A stretch of DNA of 64,000 nucleotides from NCBI RefSeq assembly GCF_003346865.1, contig NZ_QDKL01000002.1, forward strand, positions 124,001 to 188,000. Reading direction: 5' to 3'. A program made the translations under genes and the position numbers. The stretch's first letter is position 1; each line of letters opens with the position of its first letter. The notes below the pieces were generated by a model. It ran no database searches, was not told where the DNA came from, and saw only the letters and a program-made list of their open reading frames with translations. The stretch is from Halobacteriovorax vibrionivorans. GTDB lineage: Bacteria; Bdellovibrionota; Bacteriovoracia; Bacteriovoracales; Bacteriovoracaceae. Positions 9,661-18,641 of this stretch are shown here, piece after piece.

Positions 9661-10454
9661 AGAAACTTATTCAAAATTCGATACTTACACTTCTTATTTC
9701 CACTTTCTCAACTGCAGGGCTTGCAGCTGAGACAATCCTAATTTCTGATATCGACGATACAATTAAAATTGGTCATATCAGAGATAAGATCGATACCGTA
9801 AAGAATGCATTCAAGGTCAATAATATCTTTCTAGGAATGGCAGATCTTTATCATATTATTAAGGATCGAACTGGAGCAGAAGTTTACTATCTTACAAATG
9901 CTCCAGAAGAATTAATGAAGTGGTCTCATTCAACTCTTTTATATCTTGGTGACTTTCCACAAGGAAGTCTTGAGATTAGGCCAATTAAGGTATCAACTAA
10001 AGTATTTAAAGCACAAAGGCTAAGAGAATTAATTGAAAGAGAAGATCCGAAAAATGTAATTCTAGTTGGTGATAACGGAGAGCATGACAATACTTTCTAT
10101 CACGATATTGCTCAAGAGTATCCAGAAGTTAAATTCTATACGTATATTAGAGCTGCATACCACTTTGACGAGAGCAATGCTCTTTATCCAGACCAAAGAA
10201 GTTTTGTGACACCATTTGAAATTGCAGACAATCTGTATCAAAGAGATGTCATTGAAAAAAGAGACTCTCAGGAACTTCTTGATCTCCACCTAAAAGACTT
10301 TATGAGAGAAACAAATGTAGATGATGATGGACCAATGTACATACCAGCATGGCTTCGTTGTCGTGGACACAAAAGAAGTTTCTGGTCGATCTTTAGAAGT
10401 ACTCTACCAAGTAAGCTAACAAAGAAAATTAATTATATCTGTAATAAATATTAG
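9657..10454 (+). CDS. App1-type phosphatidate phosphatase-domain protein (DUF2183), exported
   Basis: The 265-aa protein has a signal peptide (about 1-24) followed at once by SDIDDTIK. This is the DxDxT nucleophile motif (D31, D33) of the HAD-like App1 catalytic domain. Further features are a YLTNAPEE segment (the HAD motif II Thr/Ser position) and VGDNGEHD (motif IV acidic cluster). Yeast App1 dephosphorylates phosphatidic acid. Export to the periplasm suggests action on membrane or prey-derived lipid phosphates, which is inference. Translation may be controlled by the hairpin that covers its start. Confidence 0.8.
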   Translation: MKKLIQNSILTLLISTFSTAGLAAETILISDIDDTIKIGHIRDKIDTVKNAFKVNNIFLGMADLYHIIKDRTGAEVYYLTNAPEELMKWSHSTLLYLGDFPQGSLEIRPIKVSTKVFKAQRLRELIEREDPKNVILVGDNGEHDNTFYHDIAQEYPEVKFYTYIRAAYHFDESNALYPDQRSFVTPFEIADNLYQRDVIEKRDSQELLDLHLKDFMRETNVDDDGPMYIPAWLRCRGHKRSFWSIFRSTLPSKLTKKINYICNKY

Positions 10455-10479
10455 TCCTGTGAGCAGGGACTAAAATAGT

Positions 10480-10523
10480 GATTCGAAGCTTTTTATCCAT
10501 TTCCTTATAAAAAGCTTCGAATC
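10480..10523. repeat. 17-bp perfect inverted repeat between convergent genes
   Basis: GATTCGAAGCTTTTTAT (10480-10496) is an exact reverse complement of 10507-10523, with a 10-nt spacer. The right arm is inside the last codons of the minus-strand ligase gene. It probably acts as a two-way terminator. A shorter hairpin (AGTCCTG/CAGGGACT followed by AAAA) precedes it at 10452-10471. Confidence 0.5.
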
Positions 10524-12064
10524 TCATTTCGATTAACTCTTGAAAAGTGTCTCGTATCAACAGGAACTTCTCCAAAACGAATCTCAACATTTCCTAAGTT
10601 CCACTTGGCAATAAATTCACCTACAGCGTCTTTTGAGCTCTCCTGTCCCTCGACAAGACATAAGACCTTTGTATCAACTTGAACAAATGCAACACGAGAG
10701 ATTCCATCAACTTTGGCCAATTCATTTTCAAGATGAAATGTAGGAATTAATTTTTCATCTATCTTCAGACAATCTTTTAATCTTCCTAAGAGATAAATTT
10801 TATTATCTTTAAGATAACCCACATCCCCAGTTAAATGCCAAAGAGTCCCGTTCTCATCTCTATGCTTTGTGGTTTTATTTGCTGGATGATTATCAATATA
10901 TTCTTTAATTACATGGGGCCCACTTAAACATATCTCACCCCACTGCACATCTTGATTAAAGTCAAAGGCATTATCAACTTCTTTAATTTCTACATCTAAA
11001 ACATCGATGACTTGACCGAGTCTAAGCCCCACACCATCATTGTTAATATACTCATCAATAGGAGTGAAACTTATAGGTTCCACTTCAGTTGAGCCATAAA
11101 TGATATGGATTTCAACTTGTGAAGAAGCTGACTTAAAGGCATTTAAGACAATACTTGCATCCTTTGTCGTTATCTCTGCCCCACCGATGATAATACTTCT
11201 AAGGCTTGGAATTTTTATCTCATTTTCACTTATGTACTTGGCAAGTTTTTTAATGATCATAGGAGTAGCACTAAAGCGCGTAACACCATATTGATTCATT
11301 TGTTTTACAACTCTTTCAGGTTCAAACTCTCTAATTTTTCTAAAGTCCATATCAGGAAAGATTGTGGTTATTCCAAGTCCTAAATTCTGCAGAACAAGAG
11401 TTGGAAAAAATGGCATATCCACTTCATCGTCTTTGTGAAGCCAAAAATATTCAGATACTATTTTTTGGGATAAAAAGATATCAAGACTTCGATTTGCGGC
11501 CTTAGGCCTTCCTGTTGAGCCACTTGTAAAAGAAATAAGAACCGGAGCATCTGATTGGAGAGGAACTTGTTTAAACTCCAATGTTGGATCTTCTTTTATC
11601 TTAGTTAATTGAGTTGAAAAAAGACAACTTTGATCAAAAGTAAAACGCTTCATCTTCCAAAGAGCTGGTAGAAAAGGTGTCCACTTGAGAAGCTCTTTTA
11701 CTGAAATGATTGCCTGTGCATTAGCATCCACGAGGGCCTGCTTTAACTTCTCTTTAGGCATTGTAGAATCAACAGACACCACAACTAGTCCCAAATAAAA
11801 AATAGCACACATGAGTTGATAGAGTTCCAGTCGAAGAGGCATAATAACAATTATGCGATCCCCTTTCTTTAGGCCTTGAGACTCTAGTGTCTTGATCCAT
11901 GCTCCAACTTCTTTCATGAAGTCTTCATAATTAAGATCTTGGCCTTGATAAACAAGACAGCGCTTATTTAACTGAGAGCGAAAATGCTCGTCTAAATAAT
12001 GGCAGCCATTTATTGGTATCCCCGAGTACCCCAGAGTTTTCCTTATATCCTCAATTTTTTTCAT
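10505..12064 (-). CDS. AMP-forming acyl-CoA synthetase/ligase family protein
   Basis: The 519-aa protein has the adenylate-forming core: SFTSGSTGRPKA (A3 P-loop, near 173), YGSTEVEP (A5), LTGDVGYL (A7) and LLGRLKDCLKIDEKLI (A8). The usual C-terminal catalytic Lys region is replaced by HFSRVNRNEIRS, which offers only Arg, so the thioester-forming half-reaction may be altered. The substrate is not predictable; the family activates carboxylates as acyl-AMP. It is divergently placed from a rifampin-phosphotransferase-like gene with only 47 bp between starts, so the two may share a control region. Confidence 0.75.
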   Translation of the reverse strand: MKKIEDIRKTLGYSGIPINGCHYLDEHFRSQLNKRCLVYQGQDLNYEDFMKEVGAWIKTLESQGLKKGDRIIVIMPLRLELYQLMCAIFYLGLVVVSVDSTMPKEKLKQALVDANAQAIISVKELLKWTPFLPALWKMKRFTFDQSCLFSTQLTKIKEDPTLEFKQVPLQSDAPVLISFTSGSTGRPKAANRSLDIFLSQKIVSEYFWLHKDDEVDMPFFPTLVLQNLGLGITTIFPDMDFRKIREFEPERVVKQMNQYGVTRFSATPMIIKKLAKYISENEIKIPSLRSIIIGGAEITTKDASIVLNAFKSASSQVEIHIIYGSTEVEPISFTPIDEYINNDGVGLRLGQVIDVLDVEIKEVDNAFDFNQDVQWGEICLSGPHVIKEYIDNHPANKTTKHRDENGTLWHLTGDVGYLKDNKIYLLGRLKDCLKIDEKLIPTFHLENELAKVDGISRVAFVQVDTKVLCLVEGQESSKDAVGEFIAKWNLGNVEIRFGEVPVDTRHFSRVNRNEIRSFL

Positions 12065-12111
12065 ATGATAATATTAAATGAAATCTATTAAAAAGTAATG
12101 TTGGGTAGGAA

Positions 12112-14775
12112 ATGTATCTATTAACGAAATCGCAAGCATTGCTTGCAACAACGAATGACATTGGTGGAAAGGCTTTTAATTTAGCTAAACTTGAGAAGTG
12201 TAAAGTACAGACCCCTGATTGGTTTTGTCTCTCTACTCATTATTTTCAAACATTGATTGACAAAAATGATAAGCTAAAGAGTCTTATTGATGATTATACA
12301 AGATTAGAAAATCTCGACTCACTAAAGCAATTGATCGCGGCCATTTATAGTGAAATTGATAAATGTGAAATTGATATAATTGAAGATGTCATGGCCCATG
12401 TTAATGGAGAGCTCCACTACGCTATAAGAAGTTCTGCAGCTGATGAAGATGGAAGTCATTTCTCATTTGCAGGACAACTGGAGTCATTCCTCTACGTCCA
12501 AGGTAAAGATAGAATCGCTCAGGCCATTCGAAACTGCTTTAAAAGTAACTTTTCACTAACTGCACTTACATATCGATTTAAGAATAATATTCATCATACA
12601 ACACCCAAGATGGCCGTTATCATTCAAGAAATGATTGATCCTCAAAAGTCGGGTGTTCTCTTTACTGCAAACCCTATAAATGGGCACAGAGATGAAATGC
12701 TAATTTCAGCAAACTTCGGTCAAGGTGAAGGTGTTGTAAGTGGTGAATGTAATACTGATGAATTCACTATTGATGATCGCGACGTGATTAAAAGTGAAAT
12801 TAGAGAAAAAGATTTCAAGATCATCGCTGACTTTGAAAATAAGACCACAAAGAAAATCGATGTAGAAAAAGATGAAGTTAAATCACCGGTCTTATCTCAT
12901 GATGAAATAAGAGCAATTAGAGAACTTGCCTTTTCTATCCTTAAAATTAAAAAGAAGCCTCAAGATATAGAGTTTTGTATTCAAGATGGTGAAATCTACA
13001 TAGTACAAACAAGAGATATTACCTCTTTACCTATGGATAAAAGACATGAATTTATGAATGTCTTTGATAACTCAAATATTCAAGAATCTTTTAATGGTGT
13101 TACAACTCCCCTTACTTTCTCATATGCATCTAAAATGTACTTCAAGGTTTATCATCAACTTCTAGGTCTAACGGGGCTAAGCGAGAAAGAACTAAAGAAA
13201 CACGAAAAACGACATAAGAATATGATTGCGCTTATCAATGGGCGCGTCTTTTATAATATTCAATCATGGTACAAAGGCCTTTTACTACTTCCATCTTTTA
13301 AACAATCAAAAGGTGATATGGAAAAGATGATGGGAATTACAGATCCAGTCGACTTTATCGAAGATAAGGACCTTTCATTTTCCCAGCGCATGGCCATGAT
13401 ACCAAATATGATTAAATCTTTTGGTAGCCTACTGTGGTATTTTTCTAAAATAGATAAGGTCGTTGCTGATTTTATGGATGGCTTCTACGAAGTATATAAT
13501 AAAATCGACTTTTCAAAGCTTAATCGTCTTAACCTTACACAGCTCTACGATCTAACTGAAGAGCTGGATCAGAAAATCACTGAAAAATGGCATGCCCCTC
13601 TCATCAATGACTTCTACGTTATGATGATGAATGGAAAGATGTATCGTTGGATGGATAAATTAGGCTATGAAAATCCAGATCTTGTTCTAGGAAATCTCCT
13701 CTCTGGTGAGTCTGATATTGCTTCAACACAGCCAACTAAGGAATTACTAAAAATAAGTGATGAGATAAAAAAGTGGGACAATACTCTTATTGATGAATTT
13801 CTTAAAGTTGAAAATAAGAATGTCTTAGACTTTATCTATTTGAATGATAAGAAGGTTTATCAAATGTGCTTAGATTATATTGAGGCCTTTGGTGATCGTA
13901 CAATTGGAGAATTAAAACTTGAAAGTCTTTCTCTACGTGAAGATCCAAGTTTCTTAATAAATATTTTAAAGAATTATGTCGTTAAAAAGAGCTTAGGATA
14001 TGAAACCTTCATTGCTGGCGAAGTCGAATTAAGAGAAAGTGAAGAAAAGAAAGTTGCTCCTGTTGTAAAAAAGAAATTATCATTCTTTGCAAGAAAGCGC
14101 TTCTATAAGGACCTTGCAAAGCTACGTAAGGCGATTCGCTACCGCGAAAATACAAGACTACTTCGTACAAAATCATTTGGTATTTCCCGTCAAATTTATC
14201 GAGAAATGGGAAATCAAATGGCCTCTTTTGAGCTTATTAATTCACCAGAAGATATTTTCTTTTTAACTTTAAGTGAAATTGAAGAATTAAAAGATGCAAG
14301 GATTGTGCAAACACGATTAAAAGACTTAATTGAACTTAGAAAGGCCGAGTACGAGTCATATGAAAATGATGAGCCAGGACATCACTTTAAAACTTTTGGT
14401 TTCGTACATGCTGGTAATGACTTTATCTATGAAGGACACACAGAAATCGATCCAGATGGTGCCCTAAAAGGTATTGGTTGCTATCCTGGACAGATCAATG
14501 GTGAAGTCGCCCTACTTTTTAAGCCTGATGAAGGAATTGATGTAAATGATAAAATCCTTTGTACAGTTAGAACAGACCCAGGATGGGCCCCGCTCTTTCC
14601 TTCGATCAAGGGCCTATTAGTTGAGAAAGGCTCAACTTTATCTCACTCAGCAGTCATTGCAAGAGAGTTAAAGATACCAACAATTGTAGGTATACCAGGC
14701 ATCACTAAAATTATTGAAAATGGTGATGAAATTGAAATGGATTGTGAAAGAGGAATTGTAAAGATAGTAAAATAA
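12112..14775 (+). CDS. PEP-synthase/rifampin-phosphotransferase-like dikinase
   Basis: The 887-aa protein has an N-terminal ATP-grasp PPDK domain (about 1-310, IGGKAFNLAKL, IRSSAADEDG, QEMIDPQKSGVLFTANP). A long unassigned middle region follows (about 320-780). The C-terminal swivelling His domain contains TDPGWAPLFPSIKG and GSTLSHSAVIAREL (phospho-His near 845). The PEP-binding TIM barrel found in true PEP synthase after the His domain is absent. This is the domain order of rifampin phosphotransferases, which move the beta-phosphate of ATP onto a small molecule bound by the middle domain. The substrate is unknown; resistance to rifamycins should not be assumed. Confidence 0.75.
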   Translation: MYLLTKSQALLATTNDIGGKAFNLAKLEKCKVQTPDWFCLSTHYFQTLIDKNDKLKSLIDDYTRLENLDSLKQLIAAIYSEIDKCEIDIIEDVMAHVNGELHYAIRSSAADEDGSHFSFAGQLESFLYVQGKDRIAQAIRNCFKSNFSLTALTYRFKNNIHHTTPKMAVIIQEMIDPQKSGVLFTANPINGHRDEMLISANFGQGEGVVSGECNTDEFTIDDRDVIKSEIREKDFKIIADFENKTTKKIDVEKDEVKSPVLSHDEIRAIRELAFSILKIKKKPQDIEFCIQDGEIYIVQTRDITSLPMDKRHEFMNVFDNSNIQESFNGVTTPLTFSYASKMYFKVYHQLLGLTGLSEKELKKHEKRHKNMIALINGRVFYNIQSWYKGLLLLPSFKQSKGDMEKMMGITDPVDFIEDKDLSFSQRMAMIPNMIKSFGSLLWYFSKIDKVVADFMDGFYEVYNKIDFSKLNRLNLTQLYDLTEELDQKITEKWHAPLINDFYVMMMNGKMYRWMDKLGYENPDLVLGNLLSGESDIASTQPTKELLKISDEIKKWDNTLIDEFLKVENKNVLDFIYLNDKKVYQMCLDYIEAFGDRTIGELKLESLSLREDPSFLINILKNYVVKKSLGYETFIAGEVELRESEEKKVAPVVKKKLSFFARKRFYKDLAKLRKAIRYRENTRLLRTKSFGISRQIYREMGNQMASFELINSPEDIFFLTLSEIEELKDARIVQTRLKDLIELRKAEYESYENDEPGHHFKTFGFVHAGNDFIYEGHTEIDPDGALKGIGCYPGQINGEVALLFKPDEGIDVNDKILCTVRTDPGWAPLFPSIKGLLVEKGSTLSHSAVIARELKIPTIVGIPGITKIIENGDEIEMDCERGIVKIVK

Positions 14776-14776
14776 A

Positions 14777-14803
14777 AAGGACCTAACTAGGTCCTTTTTT
14801 TAT
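14777..14803. terminator. Bidirectional intrinsic terminator
   Basis: AAAGGACC and GGTCCTTTT pair around a 6-nt loop, with a T-run on the plus strand and an A-run before it, so it serves both converging genes. Confidence 0.8.
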
Positions 14804-15840
14804 TATGCGATTCTTCGATAAAGTTTAATATTATAAACACCAACCTTCTCATTTTTAATCTCTGAAGAAAATTGATCTGTAATATCCTCAAAGCCTGCAA
14901 GATCAGGCTCAAATACTCTTAGATAGTAGCGAACACAAATTACTCCACCAACTTTAATTGAAGGCTTGGCCTTTTGAATAAAGTTATTTCCAAGCTCATC
15001 ATCAAAATAACTTGGAACATCAGAATATGAAAAATAATCATATTGTTTTTCGCCATTTGATAAAGTAGAGACGATATCACCTATTTGATAATGTATTTCA
15101 GATTCTTTTACACTTGTTTGAAGGCCATTGAAGCTTCGACACCTAAGAGGCGTATTCGTCAACGTTACTTCACCAAACAGACATAGACTTAGGAAGAAAT
15201 TATCCTTTATCAAAGTTGTAGAAAAAAGTCGGGCAAAGCGTGAACGATAGAATTTCACATAACTTTCTTTCAAGTTCTTTTTAATAAAATCCCCACTATA
15301 AAGTAAAGAATTCATCATGGCCTTATTACCAACAATGGCCAAAACCACCGTCCAGCGCACGCTAAACGAAGTTGAAGTGATGATATATTTCTGCTCTTCT
15401 ATACTTTGGCAATTCTTTAACTGGCGAATAAGTTTGTGGCCAAGAATCTTTCTGGCAAGTTTAGAAAACTTAAGAAAAGTTTTCTCCCAACTTCCGGCCA
15501 GGGCAGCAATTTCATTACTATCAAGAATATCGTGAAGCTCAATATTTATTCCAATACTCTTTAAAATCGATGAATCATCGTGATAAGCACGAAGAAAGCT
15601 TACTTCATCTAGCTCACAAATGGCCTTCTCATAGGCCCTCGCCCATTCAATCTGAATCTCTGAGACATCGAATAAATCGAGCTGACAGCCAGTTTGAGGT
15701 AATAAGTAGAGACCGCGAGGTCCTGCTCCACAAATAGAACCAATGCTCTTGGGCTTCAACTTTTTACAAATATTGGCCTCTAGCTCAATGTCTTCGTTAG
15801 CTAATGAATAATTAAGTTTATCAGTAAAATATTTCGCCAT
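14803..15840 (-). CDS. DUF3419-like (BtaA-family) AdoMet-dependent transferase
   Basis: Read from the internal ATG at 15840 the protein is 345 aa. A longer frame reaches 15924 but overlaps the divergent gene and has no better ribosome binding site. Near the N-terminus LNYSLANEDIELE is followed by SIGSICGAGPRGLYLLP and a LDLFDVSEIQIEWA segment, which resembles the AdoMet-binding motif and acidic loop of DUF3419/BtaA. The C-terminal half has YFSYSDVPSYF, matching the late motif of the family. BtaA transfers a 3-amino-3-carboxypropyl group to diacylglycerol in betaine-lipid synthesis. The match is distant, so the acceptor is open. Confidence 0.5.
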   Translation of the reverse strand: MAKYFTDKLNYSLANEDIELEANICKKLKPKSIGSICGAGPRGLYLLPQTGCQLDLFDVSEIQIEWARAYEKAICELDEVSFLRAYHDDSSILKSIGINIELHDILDSNEIAALAGSWEKTFLKFSKLARKILGHKLIRQLKNCQSIEEQKYIITSTSFSVRWTVVLAIVGNKAMMNSLLYSGDFIKKNLKESYVKFYRSRFARLFSTTLIKDNFFLSLCLFGEVTLTNTPLRCRSFNGLQTSVKESEIHYQIGDIVSTLSNGEKQYDYFSYSDVPSYFDDELGNNFIQKAKPSIKVGGVICVRYYLRVFEPDLAGFEDITDQFSSEIKNEKVGVYNIKLYRRIA

Positions 15841-15903
15841 AGTCCAATTATAAATGTTTTCATTATATAATGATATTAAGAAAATAAATTCAAATGAGGG
15901 TGT
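15841..15903. promoter_or_regulatory. Divergent promoter region
   Basis: This 63-bp gap separates two divergent starts. On the minus strand TTGAAT is followed 18 bases later by TATATAATG. On the plus strand TATATAATGATA gives a -10-like sequence. A GAGGG ribosome binding site (15896-15900) precedes the plus-strand ATG. Confidence 0.35.
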
Positions 15904-16839
15904 ATGAGTAAAGACATTAGTCACATTACAATGGAAGATTCATTTTTAAAGAGATACTTCGCTTGGTCACAGGAAAGATTTCCAATCGATAATGTTATCT
16001 CAGGTATCATTACATATTTTGTAATGTCTCGTATCGCACTCTTTCTAACTGATCAAAGTCTCGATTTTGTCGTAATGGATCTTCTTGGAGCCGTTGCAGT
16101 AATTGGACACTATTATATTTTAAGAGTCTTTGATGAGCACAAGGACTTTGAAATTGATTGTATCAATCATCCAGAAAGAGCACTTCAAAGAGGACTTATA
16201 AAGCTCTGGCATCTCGATATCATGGCCGCCATCTTCACTGTCATCTGTGTGAGCTTTTCATTGTTAATCTCAAATAATTATTTAAGTCTTATTTGCTACG
16301 GGATCGTCTATATTTGGTCCGTTCTTATGGCAAAGGAGTTCTTTGTTGGAAGCTGGCTTGAAAAAAGACTAACTCTTTATTCTTTCTCTCACATGCTGGT
16401 CTCTCCTCTTATCATAATTTGGATCTTTTCAACAAAGTGGCAGGTTCCTCAATTTGAAACTTATTCTATTATTGTTCTCGTCATGGCCTTAACTTCAGGC
16501 TTTTCTTACGAAATTACAAGAAAGACAAGAGGTCCAGAAGAAGAAAGCGAAACTCTTGATTCTTATACAAAAATCTACGGCATTGGTGGAAGTGTGCTCA
16601 TTATCTCAATAATGAATATTATTACACTTGCCTGTTTTCTATATTTCACAACACTTATCCCTAACCTTCGTGGTGTTACTGTAGGAATGGGAATAGCTGG
16701 CTTTGCAGCAGCACAGTCAACTCTTTTAAAGTTTTTAAAGAAACCTAGCCTAGATGGAAGAAAGAAGAATGAAAAATCATTTGGACTCTTTGCTCTTCTT
16801 CTCTACGTTGCACTACTAGTAGGTATGTATGGAAATTAA
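15904..16839 (+). CDS. UbiA-family prenyltransferase
   Basis: The 311-aa integral membrane protein has about eight hydrophobic segments. The first Asp-rich motif is visible as LRVFDEHKDFEID followed by HPERALQRGLI, which matches the UbiA pattern (N/D)DxxD with the downstream PxRP-like segment. The second Asp-rich motif lies in the SYEITRKTRGPEEES loop. UbiA enzymes attach isoprenyl chains to aromatic or sugar acceptors in the inner membrane. It is followed, with 11 bp overlap, by a GNAT gene, so they form a translationally coupled pair. The acceptor is unknown. Confidence 0.75.
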   Translation: MSKDISHITMEDSFLKRYFAWSQERFPIDNVISGIITYFVMSRIALFLTDQSLDFVVMDLLGAVAVIGHYYILRVFDEHKDFEIDCINHPERALQRGLIKLWHLDIMAAIFTVICVSFSLLISNNYLSLICYGIVYIWSVLMAKEFFVGSWLEKRLTLYSFSHMLVSPLIIIWIFSTKWQVPQFETYSIIVLVMALTSGFSYEITRKTRGPEEESETLDSYTKIYGIGGSVLIISIMNIITLACFLYFTTLIPNLRGVTVGMGIAGFAAAQSTLLKFLKKPSLDGRKKNEKSFGLFALLLYVALLVGMYGN

Positions 16840-17743
16840 TTTAGAAGGCCTATCAATTCAACATAAACAGGAATTTGAACTCTTTAAAGACAATGATTCC
16901 ATCTCAAGCATTGAGCAATTTAGTGATGATGACTCAAGCGCTGTCTTTTTCCTAATTGATAACAAGGCCTATTTTGGATTCTGCCAAGGTAAGCTTAATA
17001 ATGACTTCATTGATGCTGCCAGAGAATATAAGACCAAGCATCAAAGTGAGAAGATTGTAGGGCCATTAAATTTTTCAACTTATAATACATATCGCTTAAA
17101 AGAAAATGAAGACCTTCCCCATCACCTAATGGAGCCACCATACGAGGCTGAGCTTTATCAATTATTAAAGTCACATGGTGAAATCTTTGAAAGTTATCTA
17201 ACGTATGAAATTAATGACTTTGAAAAGCTCTTAGACTGGTCAAAGCAATTTGATGAAATCGATGATAGTGTCATGAAAGATCAATACACTCTCCAAGTCA
17301 TTGATACAAAGTACTGGATGGATAATATCGAACGCTTTTATAAAAGTGCAGATCAAGTCTTTGGAGAAAATCTAGCTTATTCAACCCTTTCATTTGAGAC
17401 TTTTAAAGCAAAGTATGGAGAACAAGCAGCGGGACTTATCTGTCCATTTACTTCTCGCTGTCTCGTTTCAAAAGACAACCAACAAATAGTGGGAATAATT
17501 TTAAACTTCATTGATATCACGGCCGCTGACCGAAAGAGACTTCTTATAAAAACGATGGGAGTTCATCCAGATCATCGCCATATGGGGCTAAGCTTTATCT
17601 ACTTACTTAAAGAAATAATTCCTCAAGTACGTCAAAACTACGACCAGGCATTTCTCTGTCTTATGCGAGAGGGAAATCTACCATCACTTTTTGCTAAGGA
17701 TATTTCACAAAAGGATCGCCATTATCACTTATTTAGTCTTTGA
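16829..17743 (+). CDS. GNAT-fold acetyltransferase
   Basis: The 304-aa protein has an N-terminal region without recognised motifs and a C-terminal GNAT segment with TMGVHPDHRHMGLSF. That segment resembles motif A, the acetyl-CoA pyrophosphate-binding loop (Q/R-x-x-G-x-G/A). The start codon lies inside the last codons of the UbiA gene, so translation is coupled. The long N-terminal half may be a second, degenerate GNAT domain. The pairing with a prenyltransferase suggests that both act on one product, which is inference. It ends directly against the stop of the converging gene at 17744. Confidence 0.65.
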   Translation: MEINLEGLSIQHKQEFELFKDNDSISSIEQFSDDDSSAVFFLIDNKAYFGFCQGKLNNDFIDAAREYKTKHQSEKIVGPLNFSTYNTYRLKENEDLPHHLMEPPYEAELYQLLKSHGEIFESYLTYEINDFEKLLDWSKQFDEIDDSVMKDQYTLQVIDTKYWMDNIERFYKSADQVFGENLAYSTLSFETFKAKYGEQAAGLICPFTSRCLVSKDNQQIVGIILNFIDITAADRKRLLIKTMGVHPDHRHMGLSFIYLLKEIIPQVRQNYDQAFLCLMREGNLPSLFAKDISQKDRHYHLFSL

Positions 17744-18271
17744 TTAGTCTTTAACTTCAACAAGTTTTTTTGGCCATAGCCTATAAAGAAAGAATATTAG
17801 AAGGCCAACAATTGCCACAAGAAAGCTAATTTTACTTGATACACTTTGTATCGATAGTAAGAACACCCCCACTAGGATACTGATCATAGCAAGACAAAAG
17901 CAGAATCGATTCTTACTTTCAGGAATAACACCGACAAATCGTCTTGTGCAATTCCCACAAGTCTGAGGCCTTTTTATTGCATGCATCCAAGAGATTGTGC
18001 GCTTCCCGCAACTTGGACAAGGACGAATATTGAAATCCTTAAGTGCGGGCTCTGTCATTTTCAAATCACCATCTAATGTCATCTCAATATCCATACTCTT
18101 CTCTTTTGCTCTCTCATCAATAAACTTTTTTAAACAGTAAGTTATTAACTTCAACCAGATCAACGCAGCTATGGTGACAATGAGAAGTAGTAATACTTTC
18201 TCTGTATAGCTTCCTACAGGAATGAACCCTTTCAGTTGCGTCATTAAGTAGTTATAAAATTCAATAATCAT
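17744..18271 (-). CDS. Membrane protein with a cytoplasmic zinc ribbon
   Basis: The 175-aa protein has one hydrophobic segment near residues 22-45. A soluble loop follows with two CxxC pairs (CPSCGKR and CGNCTRRF, 16 residues apart), forming a likely zinc ribbon. Two closely spaced membrane segments are at the C-terminus (about 125-170). I recognise no named family. The start is uncertain because no Shine-Dalgarno sequence is visible. It is convergent with the GNAT gene and abuts it without a gap. Confidence 0.6.
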   Translation of the reverse strand: MIIEFYNYLMTQLKGFIPVGSYTEKVLLLLIVTIAALIWLKLITYCLKKFIDERAKEKSMDIEMTLDGDLKMTEPALKDFNIRPCPSCGKRTISWMHAIKRPQTCGNCTRRFVGVIPESKNRFCFCLAMISILVGVFLLSIQSVSSKISFLVAIVGLLIFFLYRLWPKKLVEVKD

Positions 18272-18641
18272 AAATATTTTGATGTATCCAAAGTAATTCG
18301 TATAAGTCGTATCTCTTTTAAAATCTGACTAATTTTCGAAATACACATCTAGTAATATACGACACTTTATCGTTTGATAGTCAAAAAACATGAGCAATAT
18401 CAGTAACTTAAGAAAGATCATAGTTACAAACGATAAACTACTGTAATCATAGAAGTTACAAACATCAAAATTTTAAGAAAATCCTAAACGATAATTCTTC
18501 AACAATAACAAGGGTTTATAAACAAAGCCTTATTCAAGAAAATTTATGTTCAAGTTTTTAAAAAGTTTAATCCTCTAGTTAATAGAGCAAAGCAACGTAA
18601 AAACTCTGAACACCTATAGTATTAATTTCAAACTCCCCCAT
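18272..18641. promoter_or_regulatory. 370-bp control region with three AAACGATAA motifs
   Basis: There is no gene here. The motif AAACGATAA occurs at 18428-18436 (inside CAAACGATAAA, 18427-18437), at 18486-18494, and inverted as TTTATCGTTTG at 18366-18376. The inverted copy and the 18427 copy are an 11-bp perfect inverted repeat 50 bp apart. A 10-bp direct repeat AGTTACAAAC occurs at 18422-18431 and 18453-18462. These look like binding sites for a regulator of the four-gene operon that follows. A single promoter cannot be chosen by eye. Confidence 0.45.

Noticed and set aside
10505-14775. Rifamycin resistance cassette (ligase plus Rph-like enzyme)
   Set aside because: Domain order resembles Rph, but the middle domain cannot be matched to the rifamycin-binding domain by eye, and nearby genes are not resistance genes.
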